A DNA stretch of 64,000 nucleotides from Hamadaea tsunoensis DSM 44101 (lineage in GTDB: Bacteria; Actinomycetota; Actinomycetes; Mycobacteriales; Micromonosporaceae): contig NZ_AUAX01000016.1 in assembly GCF_000428945.1 (NCBI RefSeq), positions 215,787-279,786 of the forward strand. The letters run 5' to 3'. The translations under genes were made by a program, and so were the position numbers. Under the pieces are notes generated by a model. That model was not told where the DNA came from and ran no database searches. It worked only from the letters and a program-made list of their open reading frames with translations. Below are positions 7,445 to 15,112 of this stretch, in pieces (within the stretch, counting starts at the first letter, position 1; each line of letters opens with the position of its first letter).

Positions 7445-8062
7445 TCACATGGGCGCGAACTGGTTGGTGGCGGAGTTGTAGCGGACGGCCTGCGAGGTCT
7501 TCATGGTCAGATCGATCTCGAGGGCCTGGCTGGACACCGAGCTGATGACCATGCCGTTGTTCTTGTAGCTGGACGCGAACACCTGCACCTTCTCGATCGG
7601 CGTGAAGATCGCGTTGTCCAGGTAGGGCACGGCCACGGCGTTCACCGCGCCGGACTGCGCCATGCCGTTGATCGCCGCCGCCTGGTAGAGGCCACTGGTG
7701 ATCATCGTGGTGTTGCCGACCGTGAACTCGCCGTCGTTGTTGAAGACGCCGTACATGTTCGGCGCGTACGCGGTGATGCCCGAGTCGAACTGGCCGCCGC
7801 TGAGCGTGTACTTGTTGCCGCCGACGGCCGGCTGGAGCGACTGGGTGACGATCGTGGCGCCGTCCTCGATCTGGGTGGTCGAGGCGTACACCTCGTACGT
7901 CTCGTCCCAGGTGACGGTGTTGTTGAGCATCGGGCGGAAGGTCAGCCAGGAGACCGGGATACCGCTGCGGATGGACTTGACGATGGTGACGCACTGGTCG
8001 GCGGCGGCCAGGGTCTGCAGGCCGTCGCTGTCGAACGCGATGGCGAGCTGATAGCTGGTCAT
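7445..8062 (-). CDS. Uncharacterised beta-rich cytoplasmic protein (205 aa)
   Basis: A strong Shine-Dalgarno (AAGGAGGAG) lies just before the ATG. There is no signal peptide or membrane segment. The sequence is rich in Ser, Thr, Asn, Tyr and aromatic residues with alternating beta pattern: VSWLTFRPMLNNTVTW is followed by YEVYASTTQIEDGA. Proteins of this look occur sporadically in bacteria and fungi, from memory, but I cannot name a family. The unusual composition, isolated position and own hairpin suggest an accessory gene, possibly a lectin- or toxin-like factor. Confidence 0.7.
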   Translation of the reverse strand: MTSYQLAIAFDSDGLQTLAAADQCVTIVKSIRSGIPVSWLTFRPMLNNTVTWDETYEVYASTTQIEDGATIVTQSLQPAVGGNKYTLSGGQFDSGITAYAPNMYGVFNNDGEFTVGNTTMITSGLYQAAAINGMAQSGAVNAVAVPYLDNAIFTPIEKVQVFASSYKNNGMVISSVSSQALEIDLTMKTSQAVRYNSATNQFAPM

Positions 8063-8366
8063 GAAATCTCCTCCTTGGGAACGGCTGTCGGCTATCCGGC
8101 AGCCGGCATTCTGAATTCACCGATTCGGTCGCGTGTCGATGCGTTCGGCATTGTTGATCCCGAGCCAGTACGACTGCTTCCACGCCGCCCCTTTCCGATC
8201 TCCGAGCTCCGATGTGGACCGGCTTTTCCTGCGCCTTTCCACGGAGTTCAAACTAGGGCGACTCAGGCAACTTGGGCTGCGGAATTGCGAGGATCGTCAG
8301 GGTTTCCTGACGATTCGTCGTATTGGCGACTGCTCCACCCGTCCGCATCTGTCACGCTGGTTCGTC

Positions 8367-8846
8367 GTGCAGAGCGGAGAAGACTTGATCTGGCCCTATC
8401 TGTCGCCGTCCTTCGCCGGCTGGGAATGGGTCCCCGAACCGCGCGGCGCGCTGCGGCGGCTTCTCATTCCCCCGCTGTCGCCGGCGTCGTTCCCGACCGC
8501 CGCGGGCGCGCGTACCGCGCTCACGCTGGACGTCCTGGGCGGTCTTGACTCCCTGCTGCGGGCGGTCGAGTCCGATTCGCTGCTGCTCATCGCCGAGGCG
8601 TACCGGCGGGGGGCTTCCTGGGCACAGATCGCCGGGCGGCTCGGCCGCTCCAAACAGACCGTCCACGAGCGTTACCAGGCCAAGGTCAGCGCGCCGCAGA
8701 CCGAGAACACGCTCCTCGACGATCTCGCGTACGCGCACCACCGCGCCCGGCACATCCACGAGCTGGGCGGCAGCCCGGACGATCGCGCGCGGGCGACGGC
8801 CTTCCTGCACCGCCATCCCCGGCCCCGGCAGAGCCGCCGCAAATAG
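8367..8846 (+). CDS. Small HTH protein of unknown role
   Basis: The C-terminal half has a clear helix-turn-helix (RRGASWAQIAGRLGRSKQTVHERY), typical of small actinobacterial regulators or nucleoid-type proteins, followed by a basic tail. The reading frame is open from 8133, but codon bias and GC content are poor before about 8367. The GTG at 8367 is therefore the preferred start. The segment 8063-8366 is probably non-coding. Confidence 0.55.
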   Translation: MQSGEDLIWPYLSPSFAGWEWVPEPRGALRRLLIPPLSPASFPTAAGARTALTLDVLGGLDSLLRAVESDSLLLIAEAYRRGASWAQIAGRLGRSKQTVHERYQAKVSAPQTENTLLDDLAYAHHRARHIHELGGSPDDRARATAFLHRHPRPRQSRRK

Positions 8847-8850
8847 CCCC

Positions 8851-8910
8851 CGGTCCGCCGGCTCCCGGTCCGCTGGCTCCCAGTCGGGCTGATTCCCGTC
8901 GGCTGGGTCC
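8851..8910. repeat. Degenerate 14-16-bp intergenic tandem repeat
   Basis: Four units begin at 8851, 8866, 8881 and 8897, of the type CGGTCCGCCGGCTCC. They fill most of the short gap between two converging genes. Confidence 0.7.
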
Positions 8911-8930
8911 CGTCGGCGGCCCGGCCGCGT

Positions 8931-9827
8931 TCAGCGGCTCGCCGCCGCCAGGGACTGGCGCGCCAGCAGGTCCAGCTCCTCGGGGGTGCCGCCGAGGACG
9001 TCGCGGGCCAGCGCGTACTGGTCGTCGAGGGTGCCGCCGAACAGCAGCGGGTCGTCGGTGCCGAGCGCCACCGGGACCCCCGCGGCCAGGAAGGCCCGCA
9101 GCGGAATCTCCTCGACGCCGCGCACGACGCCGAGCGGCGCGTACGAGGTGGGGCAGAGTTCGATCGTGACGCCCCGGTCCGCCAGCAGGTCCAGCACGGC
9201 GGGATCGGTCGCGGCCGTGATGCCGTGGCCGATGCGGTCGGCGCCGAGCAGGCGTACGCAGTCCGCGACGTGGCCGGCGGGCTCGTAGAAGCCGGCGTGC
9301 GGCACGACGCGCAGCCCGGCCGCGGCCGCGATCGCCGCCGCCGGGACGAAATCGGCCACCCGGCCCAGCCGCTCGTCGTGGGACAGGCCGAAGCCGGTGA
9401 CGCCGCGGGTCGCGTACCGGGCGGCGAGGGCGGCCAGGCGTTCGGCGTGCTCCGGCGGGCGTGCCCAGCTCGACGCGACGATCACGCTGCCGCGCCCGGG
9501 ATCGACGCCGGCCAGGACCGCCTCGACGACCGCCTCCGGGCTGCCGAGCACCGGGGCGAGCGAGGTCGGGTCGATCTGGATCTCCGTCCACACCGCGCCG
9601 CAGGCGGCGTCGTCCTGGATCGCCTCCCGGGCCACCCGCGCCACGTCCTCGGCCGTCCGCAGGACCGCCCGGGCCAGGTCGTAGCGGCGCTGGAACTCCG
9701 GCCAGGTGTGCGTACCCGCGGGATCGAGAGGGGGCGGCTGGGGCAGGCCGAGGCGGTCGGCGTACTCGACGAGGGTGGTGGTCCTCATCGAGCCGGTGAG
9801 ATGCAGGTGCAGGTTGGCGCGGGTCAC
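8931..9827 (-). CDS. Adenosine deaminase-like amidohydrolase with altered catalytic motif
   Basis: This 298-residue TIM-barrel deaminase starts at the GTG at 9827 with the metal site NLHLHLTGS (H7, H9). It continues with LSHDERLG, VVPHAG at about 174-179, ELCPTSYAPLGV and the terminal metal Asp in GTDDPLLFG. Family members normally read HAGE or GGEL, where Glu is the catalytic proton donor; here Phe180 and Tyr181 occupy that place and a Glu appears only at 182. The start overlaps the stop of the ComB-like gene by 4 bases, so the two are translated together. Confidence 0.82.
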   Translation of the reverse strand: MTRANLHLHLTGSMRTTTLVEYADRLGLPQPPPLDPAGTHTWPEFQRRYDLARAVLRTAEDVARVAREAIQDDAACGAVWTEIQIDPTSLAPVLGSPEAVVEAVLAGVDPGRGSVIVASSWARPPEHAERLAALAARYATRGVTGFGLSHDERLGRVADFVPAAAIAAAAGLRVVPHAGFYEPAGHVADCVRLLGADRIGHGITAATDPAVLDLLADRGVTIELCPTSYAPLGVVRGVEEIPLRAFLAAGVPVALGTDDPLLFGGTLDDQYALARDVLGGTPEELDLLARQSLAAASR

Positions 9828-10561
9828 GCGCGGAAGCTCTCGCCGCGCAGGACCGGGACGGCCGCGCTCTGCCCGAGTTCGGCGGCGATCGCGACGTCGA
9901 GCGGGTAGCCGTGGCCGATCAGCTCGCGGCCGCTGGCGCAGTCGTGCAGGGCCTCGCTGATGCGCCCCTCGACCTGCCGGTACGCGACGGCCGCGGCCTC
10001 CGCCTCGGGTGAGCGCCCGAGGGCCGGCAGGTACGCGACGAACGCCCCGGCGCCCCAGAGGTCCTCGACCGCCGGGCGCAGGGAACCGTCCTCGTCCCAG
10101 CGCTCCCCCGCCGGGATCACGGCGACGAAGTCGTCCTCGGAGAGCCGGGCCGCGACCCAGGCCGCCGCGGCGGCCGCGTTGCGCAGCGACACCCCGAGGA
10201 CGGTGGTGCCGAGCTCGGCGAGGACGCGGGCGATCGTGGAACCGTTGGGAGACGGCAGGACCAGCCGCGTCAGCGACTCCGCGGCGCGGACGGTGGCCGG
10301 GGACAGGCTCACCTGGCCGGGCACCGAGCGGCCGACCGCCAGCGTGGCGTCGCGCTCGGCGGCGAAGGCCGCGGCCCGCTCGTCCTTCCACCGGTACGGG
10401 AACACCTCGACGCCCCGGTCGGCGGCGACGGTGAGCGTGGTCGTGAAGGACAGCACGTCCACGACGGCCACGAACCGGGCCCCGGCGCCGACCGTACGCG
10501 CGCCCACCGGGCCCCAGTCGAGGCGTACGCGGTGACCGGACTGCGCGTACGGGTTGATCAT
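9824..10561 (-). CDS. 2-phosphosulfolactate phosphatase (ComB) family protein
   Basis: The protein has 245 residues. Family blocks include AVVDVLSFTTTLTVAADRG, LVLPSPNGSTIA and IPAGERWDEDGSLRPAVEDLWGAGA. ComB removes phosphate from 2-phosphosulfolactate in archaeal coenzyme M synthesis. Actinomycetes lack that pathway, so the real substrate is unknown. A TAGAGT box lies 6 bases before the ATG, giving a leaderless start. The gene is coupled to the downstream deaminase-like gene, which suggests a shared nucleotide or sulfonate salvage role. Confidence 0.85.
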   Translation of the reverse strand: MINPYAQSGHRVRLDWGPVGARTVGAGARFVAVVDVLSFTTTLTVAADRGVEVFPYRWKDERAAAFAAERDATLAVGRSVPGQVSLSPATVRAAESLTRLVLPSPNGSTIARVLAELGTTVLGVSLRNAAAAAAWVAARLSEDDFVAVIPAGERWDEDGSLRPAVEDLWGAGAFVAYLPALGRSPEAEAAAVAYRQVEGRISEALHDCASGRELIGHGYPLDVAIAAELGQSAAVPVLRGESFRA

Positions 10562-10567
10562 GAGGTC

Positions 10568-10573
10568 ACTCTA
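10568..10573 (-). promoter_or_regulatory. -10 box of the ComB-like/deaminase operon
   Basis: On the reverse strand TAGAGT ends 6 bases before the ATG at 10561, the recurrent leaderless layout of this window. Confidence 0.55.
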
Positions 10574-10630
10574 GCCGACCGGCCGAGAGCGCTCCGGACA
10601 CAGTCCACAGTGGTCTCCGCGAGAGCAGGT

Positions 10631-10665
10631 CGCGGATCGGGGAATCTCGCGGATCGGGGAAACCT
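10631..10665. repeat. 17/18-bp intergenic tandem repeat
   Basis: Two full units of CGCGGATCGGGGAA followed by 3-4 bases start at 10631 and 10648, with a partial third at 10666. They occupy the divergent spacer between the ComB-like and acyltransferase genes. Confidence 0.85.
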
Positions 10666-10707
10666 CGCGAAGCGGGCGTCCGTTAGTCCTCCGGGAAGGG
10701 GGACCGG

Positions 10708-12534
10708 ATGACCACTCGCCTGCGGGGCCTCGACGGCCTGCGCGCGCTCGCGGTGGCCGCCGTCGTCGCCTTCCACCTCGACGCCCCCTGGCTGCCCGGC
10801 GGCTTCCTCGGCGTCGACCTGTTCTTCGTCCTGTCCGGCTTCCTGATCACACGCCGGCTGCTGCGTACGGACCTGCGGCTGCGCGACTTCTACGCCGGCC
10901 GGGCCCGGCGCATCCTGCCCGCCGCCGTCGTGGTCGTCGTCGCGTGCGTCGCCGCCGGCCTCGTCCTCTGGCGCCACCAGGGCGGCCAGCTGCGCGGCGA
11001 CGTCCTGGCCGCGCTGGCCTTCGCCACCAACTGGTGGGAGATCACCCGCGACGCGTCCTACTTCGTCGCCGCCGGCCCGCCCTCCCCGCTGCGCCACTTC
11101 TGGTCGCTCGCCGTCGAGGAGCAGTTCTATCTCCTCTGGCCGTGCGTGGTCGCCCTCGCCTTCCGCGGGTACGCCCTCCGCCCAGACGCCCATCACCCAG
11201 ACGCCCCTCACCGGTACGCCCTTCGCCGGTACGCCCTTCGCCGGTACGCGTGGACAGGCGGTCTGGCTCTCGCGGGCGCGCTCGCCTCGGCCGCGGCGAT
11301 GGCGGGGCTCGCGATCGCCCGCGACGTCCCGTTCAACGCCGACCCGTCCCGGGTGTACTACGGCACCGACACGCACGCGATGGGCCTGCTGCTCGGCGCG
11401 GCCGCGGCGGCGTGGCTGCCCCGGCGCCGGATCGTCGAGCCGGTCCCGTGGCTCACCGACGCCACCGGCTTCGGCTGCCTGGCCGTCCTGGCCGCCGCCA
11501 TGCTCACCGCCGACCAGTCCAGCCCCGGGCTCTACCGGGGCGGCTTCCTGCTGCTGAGCATCGCCGCCCTCGGCCTGGTCCTGGCGACCGGGCGGCCGGG
11601 GTCGCTGCCGGGCCGGCTGCTGGATGTGGCGCCGCTGCGGTGGATCGGCGTACGCAGCTATGAGATCTACCTGTGGCACTGGCCGGTGATCGCCCTGCTG
11701 ACCGACCTGGGCGTCGTCGGCACGGCCCGCGCGGCGGTCGCGGTACCCGCGGCGGTGGCGCTGGCCGCCGCCACCCACAAGTACGTGACCCGTCCGATCT
11801 GGCACCCAGAACCCACGACTGCGCCGACTACGACTGTGCCAACTGCGACTGTGCAAACTACGACCGTGCCGCTTCTGCGTCCGCGCACGCTGGCGGTCTG
11901 CGCGGGCGTCGTCGCGCTGGTCGCCGCGGCCCTGCCGCTGAGCAACCCGCCCCCGCCGGTCACGGCGACGATGCCCGCCGTGGACCCGTCCCCCGCTCCG
12001 CTGCCGTCCGCCCCGCCCGCGCCGGCCGGCGGGCCGATCTTCCAGCACCCGTCGTGGGTGCAGGGGCCGATCTCGGCGTTCGGCGACTCGGTGATGCTCG
12101 GCGCGCAGGACGCGATGTCGGCCTCCATGCCGCGCATCCGCTGCCTGGCGACCGTCAGCGCCTCCCCCGACCTGATCTTCAGCCGCGTCTACGAGGCGCG
12201 CAGCCGCGGCCGCCTCGCCCACGTCGTCGTCGTGCACGCCGGGGACAACGGCCTGCTGCGCCCCTCCGACGTCGACCAGCTGCTGGCCACCCTGGCCGAC
12301 CGGACCCTCGTCGTCCTCGTGACCGACAAGATCCCGGAGGCGTACGGGCGGCGCAACAACTCGGTCCTCACGAGCGTGGCCGCCCGGCATCCCAACGCGG
12401 TGATCGCGGACTGGGCCCGGGCGAGTCGCGGCCACGACGGCTGGTTCGCGTACGACCAGACGCACCTGCAGCCGGCCGGGGCCAGAGCGTTCGCCCAGCT
12501 CATCACCGACGCCATCGCCATCGGCCCCCGCTGA
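10708..12534 (+). CDS. OatA-like membrane O-acyltransferase with SGNH domain
   Basis: The protein has 608 residues. Residues 1-380 are an acyltransferase-3 membrane domain (LRGLDGLRALAVAAVVAFH, LFFVLSGFLITRRLL, FWSLAVEEQFYLLWP). A Pro/Thr linker follows, then an outside SGNH domain with GDS at about S461, a VVVHAGDNG block and the DQTHLQPAG His block. Such enzymes O-acetylate peptidoglycan or other surface polymers. AAGGGGGA precedes the ATG. Two 15-bp tandem repeats enlarge a loop after about residue 150 and the linker between the domains. Confidence 0.9.
   Translation: MTTRLRGLDGLRALAVAAVVAFHLDAPWLPGGFLGVDLFFVLSGFLITRRLLRTDLRLRDFYAGRARRILPAAVVVVVACVAAGLVLWRHQGGQLRGDVLAALAFATNWWEITRDASYFVAAGPPSPLRHFWSLAVEEQFYLLWPCVVALAFRGYALRPDAHHPDAPHRYALRRYALRRYAWTGGLALAGALASAAAMAGLAIARDVPFNADPSRVYYGTDTHAMGLLLGAAAAAWLPRRRIVEPVPWLTDATGFGCLAVLAAAMLTADQSSPGLYRGGFLLLSIAALGLVLATGRPGSLPGRLLDVAPLRWIGVRSYEIYLWHWPVIALLTDLGVVGTARAAVAVPAAVALAAATHKYVTRPIWHPEPTTAPTTTVPTATVQTTTVPLLRPRTLAVCAGVVALVAAALPLSNPPPPVTATMPAVDPSPAPLPSAPPAPAGGPIFQHPSWVQGPISAFGDSVMLGAQDAMSASMPRIRCLATVSASPDLIFSRVYEARSRGRLAHVVVVHAGDNGLLRPSDVDQLLATLADRTLVVLVTDKIPEAYGRRNNSVLTSVAARHPNAVIADWARASRGHDGWFAYDQTHLQPAGARAFAQLITDAIAIGPR
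11166..11250. repeat. 15-bp tandem repeat, 5 copies plus partial, in frame
   Basis: Units start every 15 bases from 11166 to 11226, with a partial unit after 11240. The copies at 11211 and 11226 (CCGGTACGCCCTTCG) are identical. They encode a loop of the RYALR/PDAPH type inside the acyltransferase. Confidence 0.92.
11814..11873. repeat. 15-bp tandem repeat, 4 copies, in frame
   Basis: Units at 11814, 11829, 11844 and 11859 are variants of TACGACTGTGCCAAC. They encode a Thr/Pro/Val linker between the membrane and SGNH domains. Confidence 0.9.
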
Positions 12535-12544
12535 CCCGCTCCCC

Positions 12545-12564
12545 CTCCCGCTCTGTGGCGGGAG
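12545..12564. terminator. Short hairpin between convergent genes
   Basis: CTCCCGC (12545-12551) pairs with GCGGGAG (12558-12564) around a 6-base loop. It lies between the ends of the acyltransferase and the 12597 gene and could serve both. Confidence 0.45.
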
Positions 12565-12596
12565 TCGGGGTGGCGGGGGTCAGGCGCTGCGGCCGA

Positions 12597-12887
12597 TCAG
12601 GCGGTGGTGGTGACCCAGGTGCCGTCGATCCAGGTGGGTTCGCCGTCGAGCATCGGCGCCATCACCGTCTGGTACCACTTGTCCTGTTCGGGGTCGTCGG
12701 CCAGCGCCATGTACTGCTCCTTGCTGGCGAACTGGACGGCCACCACGACCGTCTCGCCGTCGTCGCCCGTCAGCGCGTCGGTACGCACATAACCGTCGAC
12801 GTGCCGCTCGGCGTTCCACTTCTCGGACGCCGTGAACATCTCCGCGGGGTCGCCCTTGAACTTGCCGATCATGACTGTTCCGTACAT
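12597..12887 (-). CDS. Dimeric alpha/beta-barrel (ABM-like) small protein
   Basis: The protein has 96 residues. The ferredoxin-like pattern begins YGTVMIGKFKGDPAEMF, continues through GETVVVAVQFASKEQYMAL and ends PTWIDGTWVTTTA. This looks like an antibiotic-biosynthesis-monooxygenase or EthD-type fold, usually a dimer binding small aromatic or haem-like ligands. No catalytic residue can be assigned. It converges on the acyltransferase gene. Confidence 0.7.
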   Translation of the reverse strand: MYGTVMIGKFKGDPAEMFTASEKWNAERHVDGYVRTDALTGDDGETVVVAVQFASKEQYMALADDPEQDKWYQTVMAPMLDGEPTWIDGTWVTTTA

Positions 12888-13012
12888 GGTTCACACCCCC
12901 TGAAAGCCCTCCCCGTCACCGATTCTCCTCCGCTCGGCCCGGTCGCGAGTTCGAATCGGCGGGCCGGGACCCCGGCTTCGGCGTACCGCCCGGGTCGCCC
13001 GCCCCGCCGGAC

Positions 13013-13043
13013 TTGACAGGGTCCCCGGTCCGGAGTGGACCAT
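13013..13043 (+). promoter_or_regulatory. Promoter of the NAD-epimerase-like gene
   Basis: A consensus -35 TTGACA lies at 13013-13018. The -10-like GACCAT at 13038-13043 is 19 bases further and ends 6 bases before the GTG at 13050. The long spacer makes the pairing uncertain. Confidence 0.5.
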
Positions 13044-13049
13044 TCCCGC

Positions 13050-13970
13050 GTGGACATTCTTGTGGTGGGCGGCAGCGGCCTCATCGGCTCCCATGTCGTC
13101 GACGTTCTCCGCGAACGCGGGCACACCGCCCGGACGGTCGCGCGTACGCCGGGACCGGCCGTCGACCACGTCGCCGACATCGGCACGGCCACCGTCGACG
13201 AGCTGCGACCGGTGCTGCGCGGCTGTGACGGGGTGGTGTACGCGGCGCGTACCGATGAGCAGACGCCGCTGAAGAAGCCGCTCTACCCGGTGTTCCGCCG
13301 CGACCTCGTAGACCCCGTGGTACGCCTGTTCACCGCGGCCCGGGCGGAAGGACTGACGCGGGGTGTCCTCATGGGTTCGTACTACACGTACTTCCACCGG
13401 CATCATCCGGAGTGGACGCTGCCGGAGCGGCACACCTACATCCGCTGCCGGCTGGAGCAGGCCGCCGAGGGCCGTGCCGCCGCCGGGCCCGACCTGCCGG
13501 TGGCGGTGATCGAGCTGCCGTTCGTGTACGGCGTCGGCACCGGGATCAGCGGCGGCCGCCTGCCGAACTGGGCCGGACCGCTGGACCGGTGGGCGCGTTC
13601 GGGCTGGCCGCTGCTGGCACCGCCCGGCGGTTCGGCGGCCACCTCGGCGCGGCATGTGGCGGAGGCCGCCGTCGCCGCCCTGGAGCAGCGCGACGGCGGG
13701 GACCTGCCGATCGCCGACGAGAACCAGAGCTGGCACGACCTGATCGGCGGCATCGCGGCGGCCGTGGGAAGGCCGCGCCGGGTCCGGCGCCTGCCGGCCG
13801 CGATCGCCCGCGGCGCGATGAGACTCGGCGGGGCGCTCCAGGCGCTGGGCGGCAAGGAAGCCGGCATCAACGTCCGGCACGTCGACCGGCTCATGCTGAT
13901 CGACCTGTTCGTCGAACCGGCGACCGGACGCCCCCTCGACGACGCCGTACGCGAGACGTTCGCCCCGTGA
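13050..13970 (+). CDS. NAD(P)-dependent epimerase/dehydratase-like protein (SDR)
   Basis: The protein starts VDILVVGGSGLIGSHVVDVL, an extended-SDR Rossmann GxxGxxG fingerprint. It has about 306 residues. GVLMGSYYTYF and ERHTYIRCRLEQA occupy the place of the usual YxxxK region; the classical Tyr-xxx-Lys is not obvious, so it may bind NAD without epimerase activity. The GTG at 13050 is favoured over the GTG at 13035 because the Rossmann strand starts there and a -10-like box lies 6 bases upstream. Confidence 0.8.
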   Translation: MDILVVGGSGLIGSHVVDVLRERGHTARTVARTPGPAVDHVADIGTATVDELRPVLRGCDGVVYAARTDEQTPLKKPLYPVFRRDLVDPVVRLFTAARAEGLTRGVLMGSYYTYFHRHHPEWTLPERHTYIRCRLEQAAEGRAAAGPDLPVAVIELPFVYGVGTGISGGRLPNWAGPLDRWARSGWPLLAPPGGSAATSARHVAEAAVAALEQRDGGDLPIADENQSWHDLIGGIAAAVGRPRRVRRLPAAIARGAMRLGGALQALGGKEAGINVRHVDRLMLIDLFVEPATGRPLDDAVRETFAP

Positions 13971-14018
13971 CCGGCGCTCCGCCCTGATCGGGATTCGGGC
14001 CATGATCGGCTTCGCGGC

Positions 14019-14024
14019 TACAGT
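14019..14024 (+). promoter_or_regulatory. -10 box of the nucleotidyltransferase gene
   Basis: TACAGT ends 6 bases before the GTG at 14031. No Shine-Dalgarno is present, so the message is probably leaderless. Confidence 0.55.
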
Positions 14025-14030
14025 CGGCGT

Positions 14031-14831
14031 GTGCTGCCGCAGGAACACCTGATCGAACGCGTACGCGAACTCTGCCTGGCCGATGACGGCCTCGTCGCCG
14101 CCCTGACCTACGGGTCCTTTCCGCAGGGCTGCGGCGACGAGCACAGCGACGTCGAGTTCTGGCTGTTCGGGCGGCCCGACCCGGCGGCCGCGCGGGCCTG
14201 GCTCGACCGGATCGGCGAGATCCGGCACGTGGTGGTCAACGAGTTCGGCACCCACGTGGTCTTCTTCCCGGGCCTCGTACGCGGCGAGTTCCATTTCGCC
14301 GCCGCCGACGAGATCGCCGCGGTCGCACAGTGGCCAGCGCGCAGCGCGCCCGTCGACCGGATGATCATCCTGGATCGGACCGGCGCGCTGCGGGCGGCAC
14401 TCACCTCGCTGCCGGACGCGGCCCGCGTACCGGTGGGCGGGCCGGCGGTCGAGGAACTCTGCGGGCGGTTCGCGAACTGGCTGCTGCTGGCCCACCACGT
14501 CGCCGCCCGGGGCGAACTGCTGCGCGCGCTCGACGCCCTGACCCACGTCCAGCGGCATCTGCTCTGGATGAGCCGCCTCGCGGCCGGGCAGACGCACACC
14601 TGGCTGACGCCGTCCCGCCGGGCGGAGACCGATCTCGACGGGCCCTCCGTCGGCGCGGTCGCCGCCGTCGCCGCCACCGCCGACGCGGCCGCCGTCCGGG
14701 AAGCCCTCGCGGCTGCGTGGCGCCGCGGCCGGGAGCTGTGGATCGAGCTGGCCGGCCGGACCGGCCGACCGGTGCCCGAGAAGCTGTTCGCCGACTTCGA
14801 CGCGACCTTGCACCCACGACCGCCGCGGTGA
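14031..14831 (+). CDS. Lincosamide-type nucleotidyltransferase (Lnu(B/F)-like)
   Basis: The protein has 266 residues, the same length as Lnu(B)/Lnu(F). It carries the nucleotidyltransferase motif YGSFPQGCGDEHSDVEFW (GSF and the metal-binding acidic pair), followed by FVNEFGTxV- and GEFHF-like blocks (VVNEFGTHVVFF, RGEFHFAAADE) known from these enzymes, as I recall them. They adenylylate a hydroxyl of lincomycin or clindamycin. In an actinomycete it may be intrinsic resistance or act on an unknown substrate. Its stop overlaps the start of the next small gene. Confidence 0.78.
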   Translation: MLPQEHLIERVRELCLADDGLVAALTYGSFPQGCGDEHSDVEFWLFGRPDPAAARAWLDRIGEIRHVVVNEFGTHVVFFPGLVRGEFHFAAADEIAAVAQWPARSAPVDRMIILDRTGALRAALTSLPDAARVPVGGPAVEELCGRFANWLLLAHHVAARGELLRALDALTHVQRHLLWMSRLAAGQTHTWLTPSRRAETDLDGPSVGAVAAVAATADAAAVREALAAAWRRGRELWIELAGRTGRPVPEKLFADFDATLHPRPPR

Positions 14832-15112
14832 ATGACACCGACCTCCCGTTGGCACCTGACGTGCCATGGTCCGCGTACGCGTACTCCCTGACCAGCGGCG
14901 ACGGGCGGCCGATGGGCGTACTGTCGTTCCCGTACCAGCCGGGCGCGCCTGCCGGAAGCACCGGAGTCGAGCAGGGCGGACCCGTGACGGTCCAGGCGAG
15001 ACCGCTGATCCAGGCGAGAATGCTGATCCAGGAACGCGTGATCCAGGAACGCACGGCGACCCACCGGTACGCCGTCCGGGAAGGGCCAGGCGATGCAGCG
15101 CCGCCCCGATGA
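14828..15112 (+). CDS. Small hypothetical protein with a LIQAR/QER repeat tail
   Basis: The GTG at 14828 overlaps the TGA of the nucleotidyltransferase gene (GTGA), implying translational coupling. The first 55 residues (DVPWSAYAYSLTSGDGRPMG, then VLSFPYQPGAPAG) look like a small beta structure. The second half is made of tandem-repeat residues (LIQAR, LIQER). It overlaps the STAS gene by 20 bases. No family is recognised. Confidence 0.5.
   Translation: MNDTDLPLAPDVPWSAYAYSLTSGDGRPMGVLSFPYQPGAPAGSTGVEQGGPVTVQARPLIQARMLIQERVIQERTATHRYAVREGPGDAAPPR
14990..15054. repeat. 15/18-bp tandem repeat, 4 copies, in frame
   Basis: Units of the type GATCCAGGCGAGACCGCT (18 bp) change to GATCCAGGAACGCGT (15 bp). 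They encode the repetitive tail of the small protein at 14828. Confidence 0.85.

Noticed and set aside
8133..8366. N-terminal extension of the HTH protein
   Set aside because: Third-position GC is low, the residues are not typical and no ribosome site is seen; more likely non-coding.
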